Assembly (NCBI GenBank): GCA_044356825.1
Contig: JBIKVM010000031.1
Coordinates: 1 to 20,137, forward strand
Source of the DNA: JAUREX01 sp044356825
Lineage (GTDB): Bacteria > Pseudomonadota > Alphaproteobacteria > Rhodobacterales > Rhodobacteraceae
Direction of reading: 5' to 3'
DNA length: 20,137 bases
Below, in pieces: positions 1 through 7,628 of the stretch (its first letter is position 1; the number at the start of each line of letters is the position of its first letter). Under the pieces are notes generated by a model that worked only from the letters and a program-made list of their open reading frames with translations, searched no databases and had not been told where the DNA came from. Position numbers and translations under genes: made by a program.

Positions 1-334
1 CGGCCGCGATGATCGGGACGGGGCAATTCACGAGCGCGCGCACCATGCGCTCGAAGATCGCGTGCTGGGCCTGCCAGGCCTCATCCGTCATGCCGCGCCG
101 TTCGACCAGATCGCCCCCCGCGCAAAAGGCCCGCTCGCCCGCGCCGGTCAGCACGATCGCCCGCACGCCATGGTCGCCAAGCTGGAAAGCCTCGAACACC
201 TCCATGAGGTCGAGCCCCATGCGGGTGTTCAGCGCGTTCGCCGCCGCGGGGCGGTTCAGCGTCACCACCAGCACATGCTCGGCCGGTCGGTCGAGCAGCA
301 GGGTCTCGTGGCTCCGGGCGGTGGGGTCGGACAT
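1..334 (-). CDS. Enoyl-CoA hydratase/isomerase (crotonase) family protein, 3' part missing
   Basis: This is the N-terminal 111 residues of a crotonase-fold protein; the gene runs off the left edge of the window. The frame reads a typical crotonase start: a beta-strand with 'VVTLNRP', then 'ALNTRMGLDL', then the oxyanion-hole segment 'AFCAGGDL' near residues 69-76, and ends at 'NCPVPIIAA', the usual second oxyanion strand. Crotonases hydrate or isomerise acyl-CoA thioesters in the cytoplasm. The substrate cannot be read from this fragment, because the catalytic acidic residues lie beyond the edge. The ATG at 334-332 has a GGAG about 8 nt upstream on the minus strand. It diverges from the EamA permease gene across a 248-bp gap. 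Family assignment is firm; the specific reaction is unknown. Confidence 0.9.
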   Translation of the reverse strand, partial: MSDPTARSHETLLLDRPAEHVLVVTLNRPAAANALNTRMGLDLMEVFEAFQLGDHGVRAIVLTGAGERAFCAGGDLVERRGMTDEAWQAQHAIFERMVRALVNCPVPIIAA

Positions 335-582
335 GGCGGGCTCCGTCGGGCTGCCGCGCATGGGCAAGGATGCGCGATTTGTCGCACCTCGCATACGCCC
401 ATGGCGGCCTCTTCGCAACCGCGCACCGCGTATCCTTGCGGCGCGCCGCGGTTCTGGTAACGCTCAGCTCGCCGGGGCTCCGCCCCGACAAGCAAGACGT
501 CGGCCAGCCCGGCGGGAAAGAGCACCCCGGTGAGTACGCGCAAGACCAGATCGGGGCCCCCGGCACGTCAGGGGACGCCCTG
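335..582. other. Divergent intergenic region between crotonase and EamA genes
   Basis: This 248-bp spacer separates two divergent start codons and must carry promoters for both. I see no convincing -35/-10 pair. There is a perfect 6-bp GC hairpin at 473-487 (CGGGGC, 3-nt loop, GCCCCG) without a T-tract on either side, so it does not look like an intrinsic terminator. Open frames crossing the region on both strands lack ribosome-binding sites and recognisable protein character, and look like by-products of high GC. Confidence 0.5.
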
Positions 583-1479
583 ATGCCGATGCGGTCCGAA
601 AACCTGCGCGGCATCGCCTTCATGATGACGGCTATGGCGGCCTTCACCGTCTCGGATGCCTGCGTGAAGCATCTGGCCACGGTGCTGCCGCTCTTTCAGG
701 TTATCACCCTGCGCGGGATCCTGACGCTTGTCCTCATGGTCGCGATTGCCCGGATGTCGGGAGGGCTGCAACTCGGGGCGGTGTGGCGGGTCCGCCGTCT
801 GGTGGGAATGCGGGCGCTCGCCGAAGTCGGATCGACCGTGACCTTCTTCGCGGCACTCCTGCATCTGCCTTTCGCCACCCTTTCGGCCATCCTGCAGTCC
901 CTGCCGCTCGCGATCACGCTCTGTGCGGCGCTCTTTCTGGGCGAGAAGGTGGGATGGCGACGGATGGGGGCGATCCTTGTCGGTTTCGTCGGCGTCATCG
1001 TCATCATCCGCCCGGGTGCAGAGAGCTTCAACACCTGGTCGCTGATGGCGCTTCTGTCGGTTGCGATCGTTGTGGTGCGCGATCTGGCAAGCCGGCGCTT
1101 GCCCCCCGATGTGCCCTCGGTGACCGTCGCGCTGATCGGGGCAATGGGGGTGACGGTGCTGTCGGCAGTGCTGTCGGCGGCGACCCCCTGGCAGCCGATC
1201 CCGCTCCGCGAAGGCGCGCTCATCTTGCTCGCGTCGGGGGCGGTGGTCGTGGGCTACATCTTCATCGTGCGCGTGATGCGGGTGGGCGAGGTGGGGGTGA
1301 CGGTGCCCTTCCGCTACACCTCGCTCATCTGGGCGGCCCTGATTGGCTGGCTGTTCTTCGCCGAGGTGCCCGACCTCTGGACGGTCGCGGGCGGGGTGCT
1401 GGTGGTGGGGTCGGGCCTCTTTACCCTCGCGCGCGAACGCAGGCTCGCGCGGCTCGCGGCCGAGGGGCGGGGGCGTTAG
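583..1479 (+). CDS. EamA/DMT-superfamily permease (copy 1)
   Basis: This 298-residue integral membrane protein has the two-fold EamA organisation, with about ten hydrophobic segments. In the first half the 'ILQSLPLAITLCAALFLGEKVGWRR' type motif marks the usual end-of-repeat region, followed by 'VIIRPG'. The second half ends in 'GGVLVVGSGLFTLARERR'. EamA proteins export or import small metabolites such as amino acids, nucleosides or S-adenosylmethionine; the substrate here is unknown. I chose the ATG at 583 because AGGGGA sits 8 nt upstream; an in-frame ATG at 589 is the alternative. The frame is open further upstream, but that part lacks membrane character. The stop codon overlaps that of the convergent recQ gene. 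A clear paralogue lies at 17926-18807. Confidence 0.9.
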   Translation: MPMRSENLRGIAFMMTAMAAFTVSDACVKHLATVLPLFQVITLRGILTLVLMVAIARMSGGLQLGAVWRVRRLVGMRALAEVGSTVTFFAALLHLPFATLSAILQSLPLAITLCAALFLGEKVGWRRMGAILVGFVGVIVIIRPGAESFNTWSLMALLSVAIVVVRDLASRRLPPDVPSVTVALIGAMGVTVLSAVLSAATPWQPIPLREGALILLASGAVVVGYIFIVRVMRVGEVGVTVPFRYTSLIWAALIGWLFFAEVPDLWTVAGGVLVVGSGLFTLARERRLARLAAEGRGR

Positions 1480-3548
1480 CCCTCATCCTCGGCGAGCGCG
1501 CGCAGGATCGCGGGCGCGAAGCGCTCGATCCGCGCCGCGTCCATGCCCGGCACGCGCGCCAGCGCCTCGGGCGTTGCGGGGCGGGTGTCGATGATGCGGG
1601 CGATGACGCGCGGCCCGAGGTCGAGCGGCTTGCCCGTGCCGTCCGGCCCCCGCGCCAGTTCGCGCGCGATCTCGGCCAGACGGTCATAGAGCGCGCCCTC
1701 GCCCCGCCCCGCGAGGCGGATCCGCGCCGGGTGCTGGGCGGGTGCCTGCGCCCCCGTCACGACCTCGAGAAAGGCCGCGCCGAAGCTTTCGAGCTTCTTG
1801 GCGCCGACGCCCGTGATCTGCGCCATCTCGTCCAGGCTCTGCGGCCGACGTTCGGCCATCTCGATCAGCGTGCGGTCGGTAAAGACGATGTAGGCGGGCA
1901 CGCCCTGCGCGTCGGCGATGGCGCGCCGGCGGGCCTTGAGCGCCGCGAGCAGCGGCGCGTCGTCCTCGGCCACGAGCGCGCGCGCCTCGGGCCGGGCGGG
2001 GGTGGCGAGGCCGTCGCGGCGCAGCGTGATCGTCGCCTCGCCGCGCAGGATGGGGCGGGCGGCCTCGGTCATGCGCAGGCCGCCCTGCCGCTCGGGGTCG
2101 GGGCGGATCAGGTCGCGCCCCATCATCTGGCGAAACACCCCCGCCCAGACCGATTTCGGGAGGTCGGCGCCGACGGCGAAGGTCGGCAGTTGGTCGTGGC
2201 CGCGCGCGCGCACCTTGTCGGTCGCCTGCCCCGTCAGGATGTCGATGAGGTGCCCGACCCCGAAGCTCTCGCCCGTCCGCAACACCGCCGAGAGCGCCTT
2301 GCGCACCGCCTCGGTCGCGTCGAACACGGCCGCCGGGCGGTCGCAGATGTCGCAGGCCCCGCAGGGCGCGGCCTCTTCGCCGAAATATCCCAGCAGCACC
2401 TGCCGGCGGCAGCCCGTCGCATCGGCAAGCCCCAGCAGGGCGTTCAGCCGCGCGTGATCGGCGGCCTTGCGCTCGGGGGGCGCGGGGCTTTCGTCGATCT
2501 GGGTGCGGCGCAGGCGGATGTCGTCGGGGCCGAAGAGGGTGATCGCCTCGGCCGCCGCGCCGTCGCGCCCGGCGCGGCCGACCTCCTGCCAATAGGCCTC
2601 GATCGACTTGGGCAGGTCGGCATGCGCGACCCAGCGCACGTCGGGCTTGTCGATGCCCATCCCGAAGGCGACCGTCGCGACCACGATGATCCCGTCCTCG
2701 ACCTGAAAGCGCATCTCGACTCGGCGGCGTTCGTCGGCCTCCATCCCGGCGTGATAGGCGACAGCCGCGTGCCCCTCGGCCGCCAGCGCCGCTGCGATCG
2801 TCTCGGTCTTGGCCCGCGTCGCGCAATAGACGATGCCCGACCGGCCCCGCCTGCGGTCGGCGAGGGCGAGGATCTGCCGGCGCGGGTTGTCCTTGGCGGC
2901 GAAGGCGAGGTGGATGTTCGGCCGGTCGAAGCCGCGCAGGAAGGTCTCGGGCGGGGCGTCGGGAAAGAGGCGCGCTACGATCTCGGCGCGCGTCTCGGCG
3001 TCCGCCGTGGCGGTGAAGGCCGCGAGCGGCACGCCGAGGGCGGCGCGCAAGGCCCCGATGCGCAGATAGTCGGGGCGGAAGTCGTGTCCCCACTGGCTCA
3101 CGCAATGGGCCTCGTCGACCGCGATCAGGGCGGCGCCCGCCTGGCGCAGCATCCGCTCCGTCCCGCCCGAGGCGAGCCGCTCGGGCGCGATGTAGAGCAG
3201 CCGCAGCCGCCGCGCCCCAAGCGCCGCCATCGCCTCGGTCGTCTCGGCCTCGGTATTGGCCGAGGTCAACGCCGCCGCCGCCACCCCCGCCGCCTGCAAC
3301 CCCCGCACCTGATCGCGCATGAGCGCGATGAGCGGCGAGACGACGACCGTCAGCCCCGGCCGGCAGAGCGCCGGCAACTGGAAGCAGAGCGACTTGCCCC
3401 CACCCGTGGGCATGATCGCGAGCGTGTCGCGCCCGGCGATGACGGCGCGCACGATCTCTTCCTGGCCCGGGCGAAAGGCGGCAAAGCCGAACACCTCGCG
3501 CAGGAGTTGCGCGGGATCGGACGCCTCGCCCGCCGTGGGGTCGGTCAA
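1476..3548 (-). CDS. recQ: ATP-dependent DNA helicase RecQ, TTG start
   Basis: This is a 3'-5' superfamily-2 helicase of recombination and replication-fork repair, 690 residues with the start used here. Visible order: the RecQ motif-0 region 'FAAFRPGQEEI' (25-32), Walker A 'PTGGGKS' (47-53), DEAH box at 145-148, 'QEVGRAGRDG' motif VI, zinc-binding Cys380/396/399/402 (nearly the same spacing as in E. coli RecQ), a winged-helix region, and an HRDC domain at about 527-597. A further HRDC/helix-hairpin-like stretch fills about 612-690, making it longer than the 609-residue E. coli protein. The frame is open far upstream, but RecQ-like sequence begins only near here. TTG at 3548-3546 overlaps the yggT TGA (3547-3545), implying translational coupling. 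The 3' end overlaps the EamA stop by 2 nt. Confidence 0.93.
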   Translation of the reverse strand: MTDPTAGEASDPAQLLREVFGFAAFRPGQEEIVRAVIAGRDTLAIMPTGGGKSLCFQLPALCRPGLTVVVSPLIALMRDQVRGLQAAGVAAAALTSANTEAETTEAMAALGARRLRLLYIAPERLASGGTERMLRQAGAALIAVDEAHCVSQWGHDFRPDYLRIGALRAALGVPLAAFTATADAETRAEIVARLFPDAPPETFLRGFDRPNIHLAFAAKDNPRRQILALADRRRGRSGIVYCATRAKTETIAAALAAEGHAAVAYHAGMEADERRRVEMRFQVEDGIIVVATVAFGMGIDKPDVRWVAHADLPKSIEAYWQEVGRAGRDGAAAEAITLFGPDDIRLRRTQIDESPAPPERKAADHARLNALLGLADATGCRRQVLLGYFGEEAAPCGACDICDRPAAVFDATEAVRKALSAVLRTGESFGVGHLIDILTGQATDKVRARGHDQLPTFAVGADLPKSVWAGVFRQMMGRDLIRPDPERQGGLRMTEAARPILRGEATITLRRDGLATPARPEARALVAEDDAPLLAALKARRRAIADAQGVPAYIVFTDRTLIEMAERRPQSLDEMAQITGVGAKKLESFGAAFLEVVTGAQAPAQHPARIRLAGRGEGALYDRLAEIARELARGPDGTGKPLDLGPRVIARIIDTRPATPEALARVPGMDAARIERFAPAILRALAEDEG

Positions 3549-3832
3549 TAAAACAATCCCGCGTTGTTGCGCAGCACGATCTGGAGTGCGTAGACCCCGA
3601 GCAGCGCGACCAGAGGTGCCAGATCGAGGCCGCCCATCTGCGGTACGACGCGCCGGATGGGGCCGTAGATCGGCTCGAGCAGGCGGTTCAGGCCGTTCCA
3701 GATCTGCCAGACCAGCGGTTGGCGCAGGTTCAGCACCTGAAAGCCCACGAGCCACGAGACGATGACATGGGCGATGATGACGAACTTCACCACGCCGATC
3801 AGCAGCATCAGGATTTCGAAGATCGACGCCAT
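3545..3832 (-). CDS. yggT: YggT family membrane protein
   Basis: This small integral membrane protein (95 residues) has two hydrophobic segments, about residues 4-30 and 68-88, flanking the family signature 'FQVLNLRQPLV...GLNRLLEPIYGPIRR'. YggT proteins occur in the inner membrane of bacteria and in plastids and have been linked to osmotic tolerance and membrane or division organisation; the biochemical role is not settled. I chose ATG at 3832 because an AGGGCGGGG precedes it and the family normally begins at this hydrophobic stretch. An upstream ATG at 3910 would add 26 residues and has a GGGGGC upstream, so it cannot be excluded. The stop codon overlaps the recQ TTG start by ATTGA-type coupling, so yggT and recQ probably share a transcript. 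Confidence 0.85.
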   Translation of the reverse strand: MASIFEILMLLIGVVKFVIIAHVIVSWLVGFQVLNLRQPLVWQIWNGLNRLLEPIYGPIRRVVPQMGGLDLAPLVALLGVYALQIVLRNNAGLFY

Positions 3833-3910
3833 AACCCCGCCCTGCACCATTCTCGCCCCGACCTTCAGCAGGCCGGCAAGCAAACCAACGACATCGTCGA
3901 TCGCCGTCAT

Positions 3911-3976
3911 CGGTTTGCCCCCGCGACGCTGACCGATAGCGCGAAGCTAGCGTCCCCGCGCACTGGGGGCAACCGG
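3911..3976. repeat. Imperfect inverted repeat between yggT and the thioesterase gene
   Basis: CGGTTTGCCCCC (3911-3922) is mirrored by GGGGGCAACCGG (3965-3976), complementary except for one missing A and the outermost base, across a 42-nt spacer. It sits in the divergent promoter region just upstream of the possible long yggT start. A TTGACG at 3984-3989 could be a -35 for the thioesterase gene, but no good -10 follows. The repeat could be an operator pair or chance in GC-rich DNA. Confidence 0.3.
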
Positions 3977-4042
3977 CTTCGGGTTGACGGACGCGCCCGA
4001 TCGGGGCATCCCGGCGCCGTCCCCGAGAAAGGCGCGCTGCCC

Positions 4043-4579
4043 GTGTATCCCTTCTTCCGCCTTGCCCTGCAGATGCGCCGCGCCCGGCGCGACGGGCCGC
4101 TGCCGTGGAACGGCGTGCACCGGTCGGTGCTGCGCTGCTGGCCCTCCGATCTCGATCCGTGGCGTGAGCTCAATAACGGCCGGACGCTCACGCTGTATGA
4201 TCTCGGGCGCGTACCCCTCGGCGCACGGCTCGGGTTCGATGATCTCTGGCGCGACCGGCGCTGGACGATCACCGTCGCGGGGGCCTCCGTGCGGTACCGC
4301 CGCCGCATCCGCCTGTTCGATCGGCTTGTCGTCCTCTCGCGAATCATCGGTTGGGATGCGCGCTTCATCTACGTCGAGCAGAGCCTCTGGCGGGGCGGGG
4401 AATGCGCCAATCAGGTGCTGATCCGCTGGGCGGTGACGGGGCCCGAGGGGCTTGTCCCGATCGCCGATGTCGTGGCCGCGCTCGGCTGGCCCGCCATGTC
4501 CCCTGCGCTGCCCGGTTGGGTATCCGCCTGGATCGCGGCCGAGGCCACGCGCCCCTGGCCGCCCGAGGTTGGCCCCTGA
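4043..4579 (+). CDS. Acyl-CoA thioesterase-like hotdog-fold protein
   Basis: A 178-residue cytoplasmic protein of the 4HBT_2/THEM6-like hotdog family. The segment 'DLDPWRELNNGRTLTLYDLGR' near residues 37-57 matches the family helix with 'E-(M/L)NN-x-R-Y...D-GR', and is followed by strands 'WTITVAGASVRYRRRIRLFDRLVVLSRI' and 'RFIYVEQSLWRGGECANQVLIRWAV', as in hotdog thioesterases. Members hydrolyse acyl-CoA thioesters, but the substrate is unknown and many are uncharacterised. I chose GTG at 4043 because GAGAAAGG lies about 11 nt upstream and protein-like sequence starts there ('YPFFRLALQ'). The frame is open further upstream, but into non-family sequence. It is followed 77 bp later by the UMF1 permease gene. 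Confidence 0.8.
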   Translation: MYPFFRLALQMRRARRDGPLPWNGVHRSVLRCWPSDLDPWRELNNGRTLTLYDLGRVPLGARLGFDDLWRDRRWTITVAGASVRYRRRIRLFDRLVVLSRIIGWDARFIYVEQSLWRGGECANQVLIRWAVTGPEGLVPIADVVAALGWPAMSPALPGWVSAWIAAEATRPWPPEVGP

Positions 4580-4656
4580 CGCGCGGCGGCACAGATTTCC
4601 CCTGTCCGAGGCACCGAAGGCTGCTATCGTCGCGGTAACATGCCGGGAGGGTCAGG

Positions 4657-5997
4657 ATGGTCGGTCGGGACGCGCCTGCGCGCAAGCGCATCTGGGGGTG
4701 GTATTTCTTCGACTGGGCCAGCCAGCCCTTCAGCACGCTGGTGCTGACCTTCGTCTTTTCGCCCTTCTTCGTCGTGGTGGTGGGCGACGGGGTGCGGGCG
4801 CAGGAACTCTGGGGCTGGGCGCTCGCGCTGTCGGGGGTGCTGATCGCGCTCATGGCCCCGGTGCTTGGCGCCATCGCCGACACGCGCGGGCGGCGGATGC
4901 CGTGGATCGTCGTCTTTTCGGTCCTCTATGTCGCGGGGTCATGGGCGCTCTGGCTGGCGGTGCCCGATGCCCCGCCCGAGACGGTCCTTCTGGTGCTGCT
5001 GGCCTTCGGGGTCGGGATGGTCGGGATGGAGTTCGCGACCGTCTTCACGAACGCGCTCCTGCCTGACCTCGTGCCCGAGGATCAGACGGGCCGGGTCTCG
5101 GGCACGGGCTTTGCCTTTGGCTATTGGGGGGGCGTGTTGGCACTTGCGATCATGCTCGCGCTTTTCGTCGAACAGGAGAACGGCCGCACGCTCGCGGGCC
5201 TCGACCCGGTGCTCGGCCTCGATCCGGCGGCGCGCGAGGGCACGCGGGCGGTCGGGCCGGTGACGGCGCTGTGGTATCTGATCTTCATGATCCCCTTCTT
5301 CCTCTGGGTGCGCGAGGTGCGGCGCCCGGCCGCCCCGGGCGGGATCGGCCGGGCGCTTGCCGATCTGCGGCGCTCGATCGCGGGGTTGCGCAAGCGCGCG
5401 AGCCTTGCCTCCTACCTCGGATCGTCGATGGTCTATCGCGACGCGCTGAACGGGGTCTACGGCTTTGGCGGCATCTATGCGGTGGGGGTGCTCGGCTGGT
5501 CGATCACGCAGGTGGGCGTGTTCGGCGTGGTGGGCGCCATCTCGGCCGCGGTGTTCGCCTGGGTGGGCGGGCGGTTTGACGCGAAGCGCGGCCCGAAGCC
5601 TGTCATCGTCTTTTGCGGGGTGGTGCTGATCGTCGTCTGCACCGTCATCGTCGGCATGTCGCGCAGCGCCTTCTTCGGGGTGCCGCTGGCCGAGGGTTCG
5701 GCCATTCCGGATGTGGTCATGTATCTGTGCGGCGCGGCCATCGGCGGGGCAGGGGGGGCGTTGCAGGCGGCCTCGCGCACCATGATGGTGCTGCACGCCG
5801 ATCCCGCCCGCCCGGCCGAATCCTTCGGCCTCTATGCGCTATCGGGCAAGGCGATGTCCTTCGTCTCGCCCGCCCTCGTCGCGGCGGCGACGGCCTGGAG
5901 CGGGAGCCAGCAGGCCGGGATCGTGCCGATCATCGCCATGCTCGCGCTCGGGCTTGCGTGGTTCCTGCGCGTGAACCCGAGGGGCGAACGCGGATGA
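4657..5997 (+). CDS. MFS permease of the UMF1/Atg22-like family
   Basis: A 446-residue polytopic protein with about twelve membrane segments. The N-terminus 'KRIWGWYFFDWASQPFSTLV' and the segment 'TNALLPDLVPEDQTGRVSGTGFAFGYWGG' near residues 130-158 are characteristic of the bacterial UMF1 family related to vacuolar effluxer Atg22. Substrates of bacterial members are unknown. GGGAGGG followed by a 5-7-nt spacer precedes the ATG at 4657. A weak -10-like CTATCG lies at about 4624. The last codons overlap the mepA start (ATGATG with TGA at 5995-5997), so the permease and the murein endopeptidase are translationally coupled. That raises, without proving, a link to cell-wall turnover products. Confidence 0.87.
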   Translation: MVGRDAPARKRIWGWYFFDWASQPFSTLVLTFVFSPFFVVVVGDGVRAQELWGWALALSGVLIALMAPVLGAIADTRGRRMPWIVVFSVLYVAGSWALWLAVPDAPPETVLLVLLAFGVGMVGMEFATVFTNALLPDLVPEDQTGRVSGTGFAFGYWGGVLALAIMLALFVEQENGRTLAGLDPVLGLDPAAREGTRAVGPVTALWYLIFMIPFFLWVREVRRPAAPGGIGRALADLRRSIAGLRKRASLASYLGSSMVYRDALNGVYGFGGIYAVGVLGWSITQVGVFGVVGAISAAVFAWVGGRFDAKRGPKPVIVFCGVVLIVVCTVIVGMSRSAFFGVPLAEGSAIPDVVMYLCGAAIGGAGGALQAASRTMMVLHADPARPAESFGLYALSGKAMSFVSPALVAAATAWSGSQQAGIVPIIAMLALGLAWFLRVNPRGERG

Positions 5998-6872
5998 TGC
6001 GCGCGGCGCTGATCGCGATTGCCGCGCTCGTGGCGGGGCCGGCGGCGGCCGATCCGGTGGCGTCCGAGGTGTTCTCGCGCGCGGCCACCCCCGCGCCGGG
6101 GCCGGCCGCGCCGATCGGATCCTACGCGAAGGGCTGCGCGCAGGGTCTGGTGGAGTTGCCCGAGACGGGGCCGAACTGGCAGGCGATGCGCCTCTCGCGC
6201 GGGCGGAACTGGGGCCATCCGGACACGATCGCGCTGATCCGCGATCTCGCGGCCGAGGCCGAGCGGCTGGGCTGGCGGGGGCTCTATGTCGGCGACATCA
6301 GCCAGCCGCGCGGCGGGCCGACGCCCTCCGACCATGCCTCGCACCAGATCGGGCTCGATGCCGACATCTGGATGCTGCCGCCCGGCCGGCTCGACCTGAC
6401 GCGGCAGGAACGCGAGGAGATCTCCTCGATCAGCGTGCGCACCCGCGACCAGAAGGGCGTGACCGAAGCCTGGACGCCCGCCCATCACGCGCTCCTGCGC
6501 GCCGCGGCCGCCGATCCGCGCACCGACCGCCTCTTTGTCGCCGCCGCCGTCAAGATCGAGATGTGCCGCACCGCGACCGAGGCCGACACCCCCTGGCTGC
6601 AGAAGATCCGCCCCATCGCCGGCCACAACACCCATTTCCACATCCGCCTGCGCTGCCCGGCCGACGCCCCCGACTGCCGGGCGCAGACGCCCCCCGTGTC
6701 CGAGCTTTCGAAGGGCGGGAACGGCTGCGACGCGACGCTCGACTGGTGGGTGACCGACTACCTCAAGCCGCCCGATCCGAATGCGCCCAAGTCGGACCCG
6801 CCGCCCCACCCCCGCACCTATCGGTTGAGCGCGCTGCCCGAGGCCTGCGCGGCCGTCCTCGCCGCGCCCTAG
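5994..6872 (+). CDS. mepA: Penicillin-insensitive murein endopeptidase MepA
   Basis: A periplasmic zinc endopeptidase (LAS/M74 family) of 292 residues that cleaves D-alanyl-diaminopimelate cross-links in peptidoglycan. A signal peptide is evident: 'MMRAALIAIAALVAGPAAADP' with likely cleavage after AAA at about residue 19. Metal-site residues are visible in 'SDHASHQIGLDADIW' (His117, Asp124) and in 'AGHNTHFHIRL' (His211, His214, His216). Conserved cysteines (48, 191 and several near the C-terminus) fit the disulfides of the family. The start is ATG at 5994 or 5997; GAGGGG at 5979-5984 favours the first. It overlaps the upstream MFS gene by 4 nt. A perfect palindrome CGCCCTAGGGCG (6865-6876) spans its stop codon. 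The function call is firm. Confidence 0.93.
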   Translation: MMRAALIAIAALVAGPAAADPVASEVFSRAATPAPGPAAPIGSYAKGCAQGLVELPETGPNWQAMRLSRGRNWGHPDTIALIRDLAAEAERLGWRGLYVGDISQPRGGPTPSDHASHQIGLDADIWMLPPGRLDLTRQEREEISSISVRTRDQKGVTEAWTPAHHALLRAAAADPRTDRLFVAAAVKIEMCRTATEADTPWLQKIRPIAGHNTHFHIRLRCPADAPDCRAQTPPVSELSKGGNGCDATLDWWVTDYLKPPDPNAPKSDPPPHPRTYRLSALPEACAAVLAAP

Positions 6873-6932
6873 GGCGGTTGCGCCACGCGCCCGCCCGCGC
6901 TAGGGGGCGTCAACCATCAACCGGAGGTCGCC

Positions 6933-7556
6933 ATGCCGCGCCCGATCCTGCCTGCGATCCTTGCCATGGCCGCGGTCGTCGTGGCGTCGAACGTGCTCGT
7001 GCAGGTGCTTGTCGGGCAGTGGCTGACGCTTGCGGCCTTCACCTATCCGCTGGCCTTTCTTGTCACCGACATCACCAACCGGCTGAAGGGGGCAGAGGCG
7101 GCGCGGCGCGTCGTCTGGGCGGGTTTCGCGGTGGGGCTTGCCTGCTCGGTCGTCGGCGCGCAGATCGAGGGGCCGGCGGGCCCGCTTGTCAGCCTGCGGG
7201 TGGCGATCGGGTCGGGGGTGGCGTTCCTCGTCGGGCAACTCGTCGATGTCGCCCTCTTCGACCGGCTGCGGCGCGGGGCGTGGTGGCGCGCGCCGCTCGT
7301 CTCCTCGCTCATCGCCTCGGCGATCGATACCGCGCTCTTCTTCGCGATCGCCTTCTCCGCGGGCCTTGCCTACATCGCGCCCGGGGTCGATGTCGGCTGG
7401 GCCAACGAGGTGCGGCCGCTGCTGGGCGTGGGGCCGGCGGCGCCGCTGTGGGTGTCGCTCGCGCTGGCCGATTACGCGGTCAAGCTTGCGATCGCGGCGC
7501 TTGCCCTTCTGCCCTTCCGCCTCATCGTCACGCGGCTGACACCACGGATTGCGTAA
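6933..7556 (+). CDS. yhhQ: Queuosine precursor transporter (YhhQ / VUT family)
   Basis: A 207-residue inner-membrane protein with about six hydrophobic helices. The signature 'AFTYPLAFLVTDITNRLKG' (about residues 35-53) matches the YhhQ/DUF165 family, whose E. coli member imports queuosine precursors (preQ0/preQ1) for tRNA modification. The helix 'GSGVAFLVGQLVDVALFDRLRR' is also typical. A strong CCGGAGGTC sits directly before ATG 6933. The 60-nt leader from mepA is too short, and lacks the required pairing, for a preQ1 riboswitch. The gene is followed by the small-RNA locus at 7559-7782. Exact substrate is inferred from the family. Confidence 0.88.
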   Translation: MPRPILPAILAMAAVVVASNVLVQVLVGQWLTLAAFTYPLAFLVTDITNRLKGAEAARRVVWAGFAVGLACSVVGAQIEGPAGPLVSLRVAIGSGVAFLVGQLVDVALFDRLRRGAWWRAPLVSSLIASAIDTALFFAIAFSAGLAYIAPGVDVGWANEVRPLLGVGPAAPLWVSLALADYAVKLAIAALALLPFRLIVTRLTPRIA

Positions 7557-7562
7557 AAGGGT

Positions 7563-7608
7563 TTGACTTGCACGAAATCTGTGCCAGTCTGATCTTGCAG
7601 TGCAACCC
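7563..7608 (+). promoter_or_regulatory. Candidate promoter/operator region of the 7.6-kb small transcript
   Basis: TTGACT at 7563-7568 is a good -35 element; a clear -10 is not visible 16-19 nt downstream (AGTCTG, GTCTGA or TCTGAT). Two dyads lie here: GCAC-N7-GTGC at 7570-7584 and the interrupted palindrome TTGCA-G-TGCAA at 7595-7605. TTGCA occurs twice, 27 nt apart (7568 and 7595), and TTGCAC at 7568-7573 can also pair with GTGCAA at 7600-7605. The region is markedly less GC-rich than its surroundings, as expected for a promoter. Whether it acts as DNA operator or RNA stem depends on the unmapped transcription start. Confidence 0.45.
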
Positions 7609-7613
7609 TGTCG

Positions 7614-7627
7614 AAAGGAGGTGGTCC
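7614..7627 (+). promoter_or_regulatory. Extended Shine-Dalgarno / 16S 3'-end complement
   Basis: AAAGGAGGTGGTCC can pair with the 16S tail 5'-GGATCACCTCCTTT-3' over all 14 positions, with one G-U wobble. Ordinary ribosome-binding sites in this window match only 4-6 nt. The GGAGG core (7617-7621) is 7 nt from the GTG at 7629, the normal initiation spacing. The 16S sequence itself is not in the window; the complement is taken from the widely conserved bacterial 3' end. Confidence 0.75.
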
Positions 7628-7628
7628 A

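Noticed and set aside
473..487. CGGGGC-TCC-GCCCCG hairpin as an intrinsic terminator
   Set aside because: No T-tract follows on either strand and it lies between divergent genes, where no terminator is needed.
783..3551. Very long open frame (over 900 codons) on the plus strand across EamA and recQ
   Set aside because: It lies in the wrong frame or antisense to two well-supported genes, reads as Arg/Ala/Gly/Asp-rich sequence with no domain, and is explained by the scarcity of stop codons in GC-rich DNA.
6865..6876. Palindrome CGCCCTAGGGCG over the mepA stop codon
   Set aside because: It is a self-complementary 12-mer with no loop or T-tract, so it cannot form a useful terminator hairpin; probably coincidental.
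6873..6932. preQ1 riboswitch upstream of the queuosine-precursor transporter
   Set aside because: The leader is only 60 nt, and neither the preQ1-I hairpin with A-rich tail nor a preQ1-II pattern is visible.
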